The notes under the pieces were generated by a model. The model was not told where the DNA came from and ran no database searches. It saw nothing but the letters and a program-made list of their open reading frames with translations. DNA of 39,288 nt from positions 1-39,288 of the forward strand of contig SXOO01000103.1 of the NCBI GenBank assembly GCA_005776725.1, read 5' to 3'. The stretch comes from Pseudomonadota bacterium. GTDB lineage: Bacteria; Myxococcota_A; UBA9042; GCA-2863065. The translations under genes were made by a program, and so were the position numbers. Below, piece after piece: positions 9,116-17,113 of the stretch (its first letter is position 1; every line of letters begins with the position of its first letter).

Positions 9116-10656
9116 GCCAGCGGGCGGCCCGCTCATGCTTAGCCTGGCTGTTCGCTGGGGTGCTGCTAGCCTCCGCCCCCACCACCGCCGACAGCCTCGA
9201 CGATATGCGTCGCAGCGGCGTGTTGCTGTGGGGAGCGGACGCCGTCGAGGGCGGCGCGCCCTACGTATTCCTCGAGGATCCGGCCAACACCGAGTCTCAC
9301 GTCGGCTTCGAGGTAGACCTCGGGAACGCACTGGCGCGGGAGCTGGGCGTCAAGCTGAAGCTGGTCCAGAACACCTGGGACAGCCTCGTGCCGGGCCTGC
9401 TTCGCGGCGACTACCACATCGCCATGAACGGGATCGAGATCACCGAAGAGCGGGCGAAGGAGGTCAACTTCTCCACGCCGTACTTCGTGGCCGGCGAGCA
9501 GCTCGTGGTGCGCGCCGAGAGCTACGAGCTCAACACGCTGGCGGACCTCGCGGGAAAGAAGGTCGGCACCCTGGGCGGCAGCGTCGCTGAGCGGATCCTC
9601 AAGAACACTGCCGGTATCGAGGTGGTGTCCTACGGCGCCCAGAACGCGCCGTACGACGACCTGGCGCTCTCGCGCCTGGACGCGGTGCTCATGGACACCC
9701 CGATCGCTGTTTACTTCGGCAAGCCCAACTCGAAGCTGCGCATGGCGGGAGCGTCGGTGGGCGAGTGCCAGTACGGCGTGGCGATCAAGAAGGACGACCT
9801 GCGGCTCCTCGGAGAGGTCAACGCGGCGCTGGCGCGGCTGGCACAATCGGGCGAGCTGCGTCGCATCTATGAAGACTGGGGGCTCTGGAACGACCCCACC
9901 GCGCGTCACCTCGGCGACCCTCGGCCCAGCGTGGCCCCCGCCCCCCGGTACGACGCCTACGTGAAGGCGCTCACTGGCGAGGTGACCTTCTGGACTCGCG
10001 TGAAGCGCTACGCCTCGTATCTCCCGCTGCTCCTGCAGGGCGCGTGGACCAGCCTCTACCTCTCGGTGGCGGCGATGCTCCTGGCGATCGCCCTCGGTGT
10101 GGCGCTGGCCGTGAGCCGCCTCTATGGGCCGCGGCCGCTCCAGCTCGTAGCCTACGCCTACGTCGAGCTCGTGCGCGGAACGCCCCTCCTCATCCAGCTC
10201 TACCTCCTCTACTACGGGCTCCCGAACCTCGGCGTGGAGATCCCGCCGATCGCTGCCGGCATCCTGGGCCTGGGCCTCAACTACGCGGCGTACGAGGCCG
10301 AGAACTACCGGGCCGGCCTTCAGTCGGTGTCTGCCCAACAAATGGAGGCGGCGGTGTCGCTGGGCCTCTCCTCGCGGCAGGCCTTGCGACACGTGATCCT
10401 GCCGCAGGCGGTGCGCGTGGCGATCCCGTCGGTCACGAACGACTTCATCGCGCTGCTCAAGGACTCGTCCATCGTGTCCGTGATCACGATCGTCGAGCTG
10501 ACGAACCGCTCCCGCGAGCTCTCGGCCAACACCTTTGATTACATGGGCATCGGCCTCCTCACCGCGGCCCTCTATTTCCTCATGGGGCTGCCGTTCGCGT
10601 CCCTCGCCAAGCGCCTCGAGCGGCGAATGGCCCGCTACCTTCGGAGCGCCACATGA
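9112..10656 (+). CDS. Polar amino-acid ABC transporter, substrate-binding/permease fusion
   Basis: This 514-residue protein combines a periplasmic solute-binding domain (about 28-270) and a transmembrane permease domain (about 295-505). The binding part shows the family-3 pattern (GFEVDLGNALARELGV, ITEERAKEVNFSTPYF). The permease part shows several membrane helices and the ATPase-contacting loop (EAAVSLGLSSRQALRHVILP). It should import a polar amino acid, like GlnH-GlnP fusions. The start is taken as TTG 9112 because it overlaps the previous TGA (TTGA) and puts a signal peptide (CLAWLFAGVLLASAPTTA) at the N-terminus; the frame itself is open further upstream, inside the M23 gene. Its stop overlaps the ATPase start by 4 nt. 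The substrate cannot be told from sequence. Confidence 0.88.
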   Translation: MSQRAARSCLAWLFAGVLLASAPTTADSLDDMRRSGVLLWGADAVEGGAPYVFLEDPANTESHVGFEVDLGNALARELGVKLKLVQNTWDSLVPGLLRGDYHIAMNGIEITEERAKEVNFSTPYFVAGEQLVVRAESYELNTLADLAGKKVGTLGGSVAERILKNTAGIEVVSYGAQNAPYDDLALSRLDAVLMDTPIAVYFGKPNSKLRMAGASVGECQYGVAIKKDDLRLLGEVNAALARLAQSGELRRIYEDWGLWNDPTARHLGDPRPSVAPAPRYDAYVKALTGEVTFWTRVKRYASYLPLLLQGAWTSLYLSVAAMLLAIALGVALAVSRLYGPRPLQLVAYAYVELVRGTPLLIQLYLLYYGLPNLGVEIPPIAAGILGLGLNYAAYEAENYRAGLQSVSAQQMEAAVSLGLSSRQALRHVILPQAVRVAIPSVTNDFIALLKDSSIVSVITIVELTNRSRELSANTFDYMGIGLLTAALYFLMGLPFASLAKRLERRMARYLRSAT

Positions 10657-11447
10657 GCACCACCGCGCCGGCTGGCGAGGACACCGGGATCGCCATCGAG
10701 GGGCTCACGAAGTCTTTCGGCACGCAGCGCGTGGTCGACGGGCTGTCGGTCACGATCCCAAAGGGGCAGATCACCGTGCTGCTCGGTCCGTCCGGGTGCG
10801 GAAAGACCACGCTGCTCCGGTGTCTCAACGGGCTCGAGACCTTCGACTCGGGTCGTATCACGATCGCTGGGGTGAGCATCGAGCGCCCGGCGCACTCCGG
10901 ACGAGAGCTGGAGCGCCGCGTGTCCGAGGTCCGACAACGCGTCGGAATGGTCTTCCAGAACTTCAACCTCTTCCCCCACCTCACCACGCTCGAGAACCTG
11001 TCGCTCGCGCCGCAGCTCGTGCGGGGCACTCCTAGGGAGCGCGCCCAAGCGCGAGGGCGCGAGCTCCTCGAGATGGTGGGCCTGGGCGACAAGGCCGACG
11101 TGTACCCGAGCTTCCTCTCCGGCGGGCCGATGCAGCGCGTGGCGATCGCGCGGGCACTCGCGATGGAGCCGCAGGTGCTCCTCTACGACGAGCCCACGTC
11201 GGCGCTGGACCCGGAGCGAGTCGACGAGGTGGTGGAGGTGCTTCGGCGCCTGGACGCGGAGGGGATCACGCAGATCGTGGTGACGCACGAGATCGCGTTT
11301 GCGTACGAGGCCGCCGAGCACGTCGTGGTGCTTGAGAGGGGGCGGATCCTCGAGGAGGGCGCGCCCGCCGCGGTTCTTCGGAATCCCCAGGAGGAGCGGA
11401 CCCGCGTCTTCCTGCGGCGTTTCCTATCCACGTTTCGACCGGGCTGA
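10653..11447 (+). CDS. Polar amino-acid ABC transporter ATPase (GlnQ-like)
   Basis: A 264-residue ATP-binding subunit that powers the preceding binding-protein/permease fusion; the two overlap by ATGA, so they are translationally coupled. Walker A is GPSGCGKTT (45-53), the Q-loop is VFQNFNLFPHL (100-110), Walker B is LLYDEP with D179 and E180, the D-loop is SALDP and the switch His is in VVTHE. The signature motif reads LSGGP (155-159) instead of LSGGQ, from codon CCG in place of CAG; the neighbouring MQRVAIARAL is normal. Proline at this place is uncommon, but everything else indicates an active ATPase. Confidence 0.92.
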   Translation: MSTTAPAGEDTGIAIEGLTKSFGTQRVVDGLSVTIPKGQITVLLGPSGCGKTTLLRCLNGLETFDSGRITIAGVSIERPAHSGRELERRVSEVRQRVGMVFQNFNLFPHLTTLENLSLAPQLVRGTPRERAQARGRELLEMVGLGDKADVYPSFLSGGPMQRVAIARALAMEPQVLLYDEPTSALDPERVDEVVEVLRRLDAEGITQIVVTHEIAFAYEAAEHVVVLERGRILEEGAPAAVLRNPQEERTRVFLRRFLSTFRPG

Positions 11448-11470
11448 CTGGCAACTCTCGTCTCGGAGGG

Positions 11471-11520
11471 GCCGGGCAAGGCGCTCGGCTGGTGCGATCC
11501 CTGCTGGACGTTGTCCCGGC
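11471..11520 (+). terminator. Long-stem hairpin after the ABC operon
   Basis: GCCGGGCAA (11471-11479) can pair with TTGTCCCGGC (11511-11520) with one bulged T. It sits in the 153-bp gap between the ABC ATPase and the next lipoprotein. No T-tract follows, so termination would have to be Rho-assisted. No other feature is seen in this gap apart from the Shine-Dalgarno sequence at its end. Confidence 0.3.
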
Positions 11521-11600
11521 TCGTCCGTAAGGTCCGGCGCTCGGAGCACCTGTGGGCCACCGCACGGCGGGCTCACATGACATGAACTAGGGAGGAACCA

Positions 11601-14600
11601 ATGAAGCGATGGACACGAACGTTGACGAGCGCGTTCGCTGCGATGGCCGCAGCGTGTAGCACCAGCGGCGGCGACACGGGCACGGCGGACGGAACCGACG
11701 GTACGGATGGCACCAACGCCTCCGACGTCGCGGACGCGACTGACAGCACAGACGCCACCGATGCCACGGACGCAACGGATGCCGCCGACGCGGACAGCAC
11801 GGACCTGGCTGACAGCACTGACGCCACGGACTCGACGGACGCGGTAGACGCCACCAATGGTTCTGACGGCACGGCGGACGCGGTAGACGCCACTGATGGC
11901 TCCGACGGCACCACCGACACCACCGACGGCACCGCCGACACCACCGACGGCACCGCCGACACCACCGATGGCACCGACGGACCCAGCTCGCTCTGCGAGA
12001 AGTACGGCGGCGCTTCGGCGATCGAGACCGTCATCAAGACCAAGGTCGTCCCGGCGCTGGTCGGGGACTGCCGGATCTCTGCGTGGTTCACCGGCCTGAA
12101 GGACGGCGGCCTCCACGTCTCGGATTGCCTCGCGATCCAGGCCCAGGAGCTCTTCGGCTGCGAGGGCGTGGTCTACGCGGGCTCGAAGGACTCTCTCGGG
12201 GCAGAGTGCCGAGACATGGTCACGGCGCACCAGGGGCTCGGCCTCTCCACGGGTGACTTCGACGCCTTGATCGAGGACGTCGCCAAGGCCCTCGGCGAAG
12301 CCGGCGTCTCCGGAGCCGACATCGCAGCCGCGGCCCCCGCGCTCATCGGCATGAAGAACGAGATTGTCGAAGATCTCGACAACGCCAAGCCCACCAAAGG
12401 CGCCTGTAGCACCGCCGTGGCGTGTACGCCGACGGCCCAGCTCCAGTGCGGTGACGTCCTCGTGGATGTGACCAACGAGGGGGGGCCCTCGCAGTTCTCG
12501 AACTACAGCTGCCAACCGTACGAGACCGACGACTACTCGGCCAGCCCGGAGCGCGTCTTCTCCTTCACCTCCGAGGTGGACCAGGTCGTGACGTTCTCGG
12601 ACGAATCGTTCGCAGGCGACCTGTTCGTCCTGGACGGCGTGTGTGAGGACAAGGGCGATACCTGCCTCGTGGGTGCGCTCAGCGACGCGGCGGTCGAGCT
12701 CGTCGCAGGTCAGACGGTCTACGTGGTGCTCGACTCGTGGGACGAGGAAGAGGCCATCGTCGTCACCGACCTCAGCGTCGAGTGCTGCGTCCCGAGCTGT
12801 GAGGGCAAGACCTGCGGGAGCGACGGCTGCGGCGGCTCCTGTGGTTTGGCTGAGTGCGCCGACGGCCAGTTCTGCATCGACGGGAGCTGCGCGACCCTCG
12901 GCGAGACCTGCGTCGAGGCCCAAGAGATCTCCTGCGGCGACGCGCTCACGAACCTCTCGACCGGGGCCGCCGGCGCCGTGTCTGCCTACGGTAGCTACTC
13001 CTGTCAGCAATTCTCGTTCGACGACTACAGCAACTCCCCGGAGTACGTCTTCAAGTTTGTCGCCGAGTCGGACCAGACGATCCAGCTGGCCAAGGTAGGG
13101 AACGGCGCGGACGTGACGATCCTCAAGGACCTCGGCGCAGGCTGCGAGGACACGGGGGCGAGCTGCATCGCGCAGGGGAATGACGTGGCGACATCCGTGG
13201 AGGCGGGCAGCACCTACTACTTCGTGCTCGACGGCTACATCGAGGGTGTCGTGGACGGCATCGACCTGTCCCTGACGTGTTGTGGCCCGTGCGTCGAGGG
13301 GCAGTGCGGCGAGAACGAGTGTGGCGTGGTGTGCGGTTGCGGCGGGGCCGAGAAGTGCGGCGCCGAGTCTACGTGTCTGCCGCTCGAGCAGGGCGAGTCA
13401 TGCTCCGATCCCTTCGTGGTCGAGGGCACCCTCCCGGCCTCCCTGTCAGGCGACACCAGCGCTGCGGGTAACCTCCTGAGCGCGGCCGACGACGCGTGCG
13501 CTGGTCTCAGCTTCGGCGGCGGCGAGGGCTCGCGCGAGCACGTCTACGCCTTCACGGCGCCCGAGTCCGCGATCTACAGCCTCGAGGTCACCGCGGATTA
13601 CGACGCCATCTTCTATGTCTTGGACAGCTGCACCGAGGGCGCCTGCCTCGGAGGCAAGGACTCAGGCGAGCTCACGCTCGCGCTCGCAGCGAACCAGACC
13701 ATCCTGATCGTGGTGGATGGCTACAGCGCTACATCGGACAACTCGGGCGCGTATACGCTCACCATCAGCGCGCCTTGCTTCCCGCAGTGCGCCGAGGGGG
13801 AGTGCGGGCAGGACGACGGCTGCGGGCTGCCCTGCGGTTGCAGCGAGGCCGAGAAGTGCGTCCTCGATGCGTGTGTGGCGAAGGGCCCCGGCGACTCGTG
13901 CGACCAGCCGATCGAGCTGGACAATAGCAGCCTCCCGCTCTCCTTCTCGGGGGCCACCGGCGGCGTCAATAACTACGCGCTGACCAAGGAGTGCGGCGAT
14001 GAGAACAGCTTGGGCGGTGCGAGCGCCGATCAGGTGCACCGTTTCACCGCGCCTTCTGCCGGCACCTATATCATCTCCGCCAAAGGCTTTGACCTCGCGC
14101 TCTACGCCATGACCGACTGCGCCGACCTGGCCGGGAGCTGCCTGGGCGCCAACGAAACCGAGGGCGCCGATGGGACGGAATTCCTCCCGCTGCCCCTCGC
14201 GCAGGGCCAGGAGGTCTTCATCGTCGTGGATGGCTACGGGAACGCCAGCGACTATTCTGGGGCCTACACCCTCACCATCAGCGAACCGTGCGTGCCTGCC
14301 TGCGAGGGCGGTGCCGGCTCGGCCTGCGGCCCCAAGATGGACGGGTGCCAAGGGAGCTGCGCTTGTGACGAGGGCCTCGTCTGCGTCGACGCCGAGTGCA
14401 CGCCGCCCGGCGAGGGCGACACCTGCGACACGGCGCCTCCTGTCGACACCACTGAGCTCCCCGTCACGCTAACCGGCACTACCGAGGGAGCTTACGCGGA
14501 CGACTACATCGCATGTGGTGGCCTCACCGACATCTTCGGCGAGCCACTGGGAGCCGGGTATCCCGACCGCGTCTACACCTTCGTGCCGCCGAGCACGGGC

Positions 14601-14825
14601 GTGTACGTCTTCACCGAGATCGACACCTTCGATCCCTCAGTTCTGTCGATCACGACCGACTGCGGCGGGGATGGGTCGGCCTGCGTGACCAGCGTGGACC
14701 TCTATGAGACCGACCAGAACTCCCACGAGGTGGAGCTGGCCGGCGGGGTCACCTACTTCGTGATCCTCGACGGCTACAGCGGATCCGGCGACTTCACGCT
14801 CGTGATCGACCACGCTGCCCCCTGA
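11601..14825 (+). CDS. Exported globin-like / PPC / Cys-rich lipoprotein, 1074 aa
   Basis: A strong Shine-Dalgarno (GGAGGA, 11591-11596) precedes ATG 11601. The signal ends in a lipobox (AFAAMAAAC, Cys19). Residues 22-128 are an Asp/Thr-rich stalk. Residues 131-257 resemble a truncated (2/2) haemoglobin: YGGASAIETV matches the YGGxxAI start, SAWFTG the CD corner with Phe163, and TAHQGLGLSTGDF the F-helix with candidate haem-binding His210. The usual B10 Tyr seems to be Val, and five Cys (132, 157, 176, 187, 203) are present, suggesting disulfides. Residues 270-1074 alternate five PPC-like beta domains (AYTLTIS, YVVLDS-type strands) with four Cys-rich knots (CGSDGCGGSCG and similar). It probably sits on the cell surface. 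A role in gas or redox sensing, or haem binding, is inference only. Confidence 0.85.
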   Translation: MKRWTRTLTSAFAAMAAACSTSGGDTGTADGTDGTDGTNASDVADATDSTDATDATDATDAADADSTDLADSTDATDSTDAVDATNGSDGTADAVDATDGSDGTTDTTDGTADTTDGTADTTDGTDGPSSLCEKYGGASAIETVIKTKVVPALVGDCRISAWFTGLKDGGLHVSDCLAIQAQELFGCEGVVYAGSKDSLGAECRDMVTAHQGLGLSTGDFDALIEDVAKALGEAGVSGADIAAAAPALIGMKNEIVEDLDNAKPTKGACSTAVACTPTAQLQCGDVLVDVTNEGGPSQFSNYSCQPYETDDYSASPERVFSFTSEVDQVVTFSDESFAGDLFVLDGVCEDKGDTCLVGALSDAAVELVAGQTVYVVLDSWDEEEAIVVTDLSVECCVPSCEGKTCGSDGCGGSCGLAECADGQFCIDGSCATLGETCVEAQEISCGDALTNLSTGAAGAVSAYGSYSCQQFSFDDYSNSPEYVFKFVAESDQTIQLAKVGNGADVTILKDLGAGCEDTGASCIAQGNDVATSVEAGSTYYFVLDGYIEGVVDGIDLSLTCCGPCVEGQCGENECGVVCGCGGAEKCGAESTCLPLEQGESCSDPFVVEGTLPASLSGDTSAAGNLLSAADDACAGLSFGGGEGSREHVYAFTAPESAIYSLEVTADYDAIFYVLDSCTEGACLGGKDSGELTLALAANQTILIVVDGYSATSDNSGAYTLTISAPCFPQCAEGECGQDDGCGLPCGCSEAEKCVLDACVAKGPGDSCDQPIELDNSSLPLSFSGATGGVNNYALTKECGDENSLGGASADQVHRFTAPSAGTYIISAKGFDLALYAMTDCADLAGSCLGANETEGADGTEFLPLPLAQGQEVFIVVDGYGNASDYSGAYTLTISEPCVPACEGGAGSACGPKMDGCQGSCACDEGLVCVDAECTPPGEGDTCDTAPPVDTTELPVTLTGTTEGAYADDYIACGGLTDIFGEPLGAGYPDRVYTFVPPSTGVYVFTEIDTFDPSVLSITTDCGGDGSACVTSVDLYETDQNSHEVELAGGVTYFVILDGYSGSGDFTLVIDHAAP
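11904..11966 (+). repeat. 21-bp coding minisatellite in the Asp/Thr stalk
   Basis: The unit GACGGCACCGCCGACACCACC is present in two perfect copies (11925-11945, 11946-11966), preceded by a copy with one mismatch (11904-11924) and followed by a partial copy. It encodes DGTADTT. Being in multiples of 3 it would lengthen or shorten the stalk without a frameshift. Confidence 0.85.
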
Positions 14826-14834
14826 GGTCCTCGT

Positions 14835-14939
14835 CGCGGCGCACCGCCCGCCTCGATAGCGGCGGTGCACCGCGGCGTCTGCCCCTGAGCTCGTGGCCGC
14901 TGCGCCGGGCCGCCTCCATGGCGGAGGCGCATCGCGGCC
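14835..14939 (+). terminator. Two consecutive strong hairpins after the globin-like gene
   Basis: Hairpin 1 pairs CGCGG-C-GCACCGCC (14835-14848) with GGCGGTGC-A-CCGCG (14861-14874), with one C/A mismatch and a 12-nt loop. Hairpin 2 pairs GGCCGC (14895-14900) and GCGCC with GGCGC and GCGGCC (ending 14939), with an alternative inner stem GCCTCC/GGAGGC. They occupy most of the 244-bp gap 14826-15069. Neither has a T-tract. Likely transcription end or mRNA 3'-end protection. Confidence 0.5.
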
Positions 14940-14993
14940 CGGCTCCCCCTGAACAGACGGCCACGGCGGCGAACAGAACGACCGCTGCAAGTG

Positions 14994-15022
14994 TTGACGG
15001 GAGGCGAACGACCCCGTTCAAT
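14994..15022 (+). promoter_or_regulatory. Sigma-70-like promoter for the DsbA-like gene
   Basis: TTGACG (14994-14999) and TTCAAT (15017-15022) are separated by exactly 17 bp, with 5/6 and 4/6 matches to the consensus boxes. Transcription would begin near 15029, about 40 nt before the chosen ATG at 15070. Confidence 0.5.
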
Positions 15023-15069
15023 CCGCGCCTGTTCGCACCCCGTCCCAGCAAGTGACGCCGGAGAGTCTC

Positions 15070-16113
15070 ATGCAGAACGCCATGCCCACTGTTGCCCTCC
15101 TCGCTGTCGCCGGAGGCGTCTTCTGGTTCGCCAGGGGGCTCGACACCGCGGCGCAGCCGGCGACCTCTGGCCCCGCGGCGGTCCCGGTCGCCCCGGCCGC
15201 GGTAGCTGCTGCCGCGCCTGCACCTGCGGCCGAGGTGGCCCCGGCGCCTGTGGCCCCGGCGCCTGTGGCACCAGCGCCCGTCGCTGCGCCCTCCCCAGCA
15301 CCCTCGACGCCCCCCGCTCAGCCGGTGGCCGTGGCACCAGTGCCCGCCGTCGAGGCGGCCCCCGCGCCTGTAGCGGCGCCAACGCCCTCCGCCCCCCCAC
15401 CCGCGACGGTGGCCGGGAAGAACCCCGACGACTCGCCGGCGCGGACGCAGAGCGGCAAGGTGTTCGCGTCCAAAGACCCCAACAGCCCCCCGGCTTTCGG
15501 ACCGGTCGATGCGCTGGTGGACGTGCTCATCGTGTCCGACTACCAGTGCCCGGTGTGCCGTCGGGCCGTCGACGCCACTCACCAAATCGCTGAGGAGTTC
15601 CCCGGCGAGGTCCGAGTCGTGTTCTGGAACAACGCCCTCGAGATGCACCGCAATGCCAAGGCCGCCGCGCTCGCGGGGCTCGCGGCACACCGACAGGGCA
15701 AGTTCTGGGAGATGCACGACAAGCTGTTCGAGAACCAGGCCGCGCTGGATGCGATCTCCCTCGAGACCTACGCCCAGACCCTTGGTCTGGACATGGAGGC
15801 TTGGAAGAAGGACATCGCCGATCCCGCGCTCGACGCACGCGTCAACAGCGAGGGCGCCATGGCCACGGCCCTCGAGGCGCGGGGCACCCCGGCCTTTGTC
15901 GTGAACGGGAAGGTCCAGGTCGGCTGGGGCTCGTGGAACGGCTTCAAGGGCATGGTCGAGCGAGAGCTCACCGACGCGAGGGCGCTCAAGGCTCAAGGCA
16001 AGACGCCTGCGCAGATCCGCGAGCAGCGCGCCCGCGAGAACTCGGCGAACGAGGCCGCCTTCACGGCCTACAAGTCCGGCTATCTACAGGCCGCGCTGGC
16101 GCTCAAGAACTGA
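15070..16113 (+). CDS. DsbA-family thiol:disulfide protein, membrane-anchored, Ala/Pro linker
   Basis: ATG 15070 is preferred over the in-frame GTG 15052 because GGAGAG (15060-15065) lies just upstream. The 347-residue product has an N-terminal hydrophobic segment (TVALLAVAGGVFWFA), which fits an inner-membrane anchor or signal. An Ala/Pro/Val-rich linker (about 35-110) could span the periplasm. The thioredoxin-like domain has the active-site CPVC (C160, C163) in VSDYQCPVCRR, the cis-Pro loop RGTPAFVV and an all-helical insertion (AALAGLAAHRQGKFWEMHD), as in the DsbA/thioredoxin_4 group. It should oxidise or isomerise disulfides in exported proteins, which fits the very Cys-rich proteins coded nearby. 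An acidic helical tail ends the protein. Confidence 0.85.
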   Translation: MQNAMPTVALLAVAGGVFWFARGLDTAAQPATSGPAAVPVAPAAVAAAAPAPAAEVAPAPVAPAPVAPAPVAAPSPAPSTPPAQPVAVAPVPAVEAAPAPVAAPTPSAPPPATVAGKNPDDSPARTQSGKVFASKDPNSPPAFGPVDALVDVLIVSDYQCPVCRRAVDATHQIAEEFPGEVRVVFWNNALEMHRNAKAAALAGLAAHRQGKFWEMHDKLFENQAALDAISLETYAQTLGLDMEAWKKDIADPALDARVNSEGAMATALEARGTPAFVVNGKVQVGWGSWNGFKGMVERELTDARALKAQGKTPAQIREQRARENSANEAAFTAYKSGYLQAALALKN

Positions 16114-16160
16114 GCGACCGGCGTCGGTCCAGCGGGCGCCGTCGCCGTGCGCTGGCGCCA

Positions 16161-16236
16161 CGACGAATTCGCCGGAGCGCGAGAGCGCGGAGGTGAACCG
16201 GGCCGGGGAGCTCTGCTGCCCCGGCCCCAACATGAA
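16161..16236 (+). repeat. 76-nt structured element, copy 1
   Basis: Matches 37478-37553 at 74 of 76 positions. Hairpin 1 (16168-16197) pairs TTCGCC with GGTGAA (one G-T pair), has a symmetrical GGA/GGA internal loop, then GCGC/GCGC closed by a GAGA (GNRA-type) tetraloop. Hairpin 2 (16200-16227) pairs GGGCCGGGG with CCCCGGCCC, with a possible inner AGC/GCT pairing. The copy lies between the DsbA-like gene and the SGNH hydrolase gene, 43 nt before the latter. It could be a regulatory leader RNA or a small mobile palindromic repeat. Confidence 0.85.
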
Positions 16237-16238
16237 AT

Positions 16239-16263
16239 GCCCGCTTGACGGAGCGCGGGCTTT
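16239..16263 (+). terminator. Terminator-like hairpin after repeat copy 1
   Basis: GCCCGC (16239-16244) pairs with GCGGGC (16255-16260), preceded by AAA and followed by TTT. The U-run is short. It stands between the 76-nt element and the SGNH hydrolase start, where an attenuator would be expected; it has no equivalent after copy 2. Confidence 0.4.
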
Positions 16264-16279
16264 CCGCTGAAACGGCGGC

Positions 16280-17113
16280 GTGCCAAAGGTCCCTAGCACC
16301 CTCATTGCAGTGTTGTCCCTCTACGGCTGCGCGCGTCACGTTGAGCCCCCGGTATCGCCCGAGCGGCGGATCGAAGGGCGGGCGGCGGAGGACGTGGCCC
16401 CCACAGGCGGGGAGCGCAGGCCCGTGGCAGCGCGAGCCGAGTCGCTCAAGCGCTGCATCCCCCGGAGCGGCACGCCCAGCCTCGTGGCGATCGGCAGCTC
16501 CACCATGGCCAGCGTGCTCGGGCCTCAGCTGGAGCGGCATTACAAGGGCGCCCCCCTCCGATTCGCGCTCTGGGGCAAGGCGTCCACCTCGCTGGTCCGT
16601 CCAGACTTCTTCGACTGGCCCTCGAAGATCCCGGGCATCCTCAAGCGACACAAGCCCGAGGTCTGGGTCGTCTCTCTTGGCACCAACGACAATCAGCCGG
16701 TCAAGCTTCGGCGAGGCGGGTGGATTCGAACGGACGACCCTCGCTGGGACCAGGTCTTCGGCGAGCGCGTTGACGAGCTGCTCGAGCTGGCGGTGGGCCC
16801 GGAGCGCTCCCGGGCGGTCGTGTGGGTGGGCCCGTATGCCTTCCCCGGAGAGGGGTCCAGGGTTCTCGGGCGGCGGATCAACGACGTCTTGAAGGCGCGG
16901 CTCGAGGCCTTCCCCGGTCCTGTGTTCTACGTGGACGCCTACCAGGCCACGCTGGACGCGCGCGGCGTGCCGATCGTCGAGTTCGTGCACCCCGGCACGG
17001 GAAAGCGGCTCCCGGCCCGCGGGAACGACGGCATCCATCTCAAGGCGGCCGTGGTCAAGGCGCTGCTCACTGACCCAGCGGCTGCGTTGGTGGCAGAGTG
17101 CCTCGGTCGCTGA
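16280..17113 (+). CDS. SGNH/GDSL-type hydrolase lipoprotein
   Basis: GTG 16280 is the start; an in-frame TGA lies 12 nt upstream. The 277-residue product has a lipoprotein signal (TLIAVLSLYGC, Cys17) and an SGNH fold: block I is IGSSTM (G72-S73-S74, nucleophile probably Ser74), block III is SLGTNDN (Gly134, Asn136) and block V is NDGIHL (Asp250, His253). Such enzymes remove acetyl or acyl groups from polysaccharides, lipids or peptidoglycan; the substrate is not evident. The gene overlaps the following esterase by 16 nt, so they form an operon. The 76-nt structured repeat is just upstream. Confidence 0.82.
   Translation: MPKVPSTLIAVLSLYGCARHVEPPVSPERRIEGRAAEDVAPTGGERRPVAARAESLKRCIPRSGTPSLVAIGSSTMASVLGPQLERHYKGAPLRFALWGKASTSLVRPDFFDWPSKIPGILKRHKPEVWVVSLGTNDNQPVKLRRGGWIRTDDPRWDQVFGERVDELLELAVGPERSRAVVWVGPYAFPGEGSRVLGRRINDVLKARLEAFPGPVFYVDAYQATLDARGVPIVEFVHPGTGKRLPARGNDGIHLKAAVVKALLTDPAAALVAECLGR

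Noticed and set aside
11424..13010. Minus-strand 528-codon open frame with repeating GGVGGAVGGVGG
   Set aside because: It is the reverse of the Asp/Thr stalk and globin-like region, which has a signal peptide, Shine-Dalgarno and domain structure on the plus strand.
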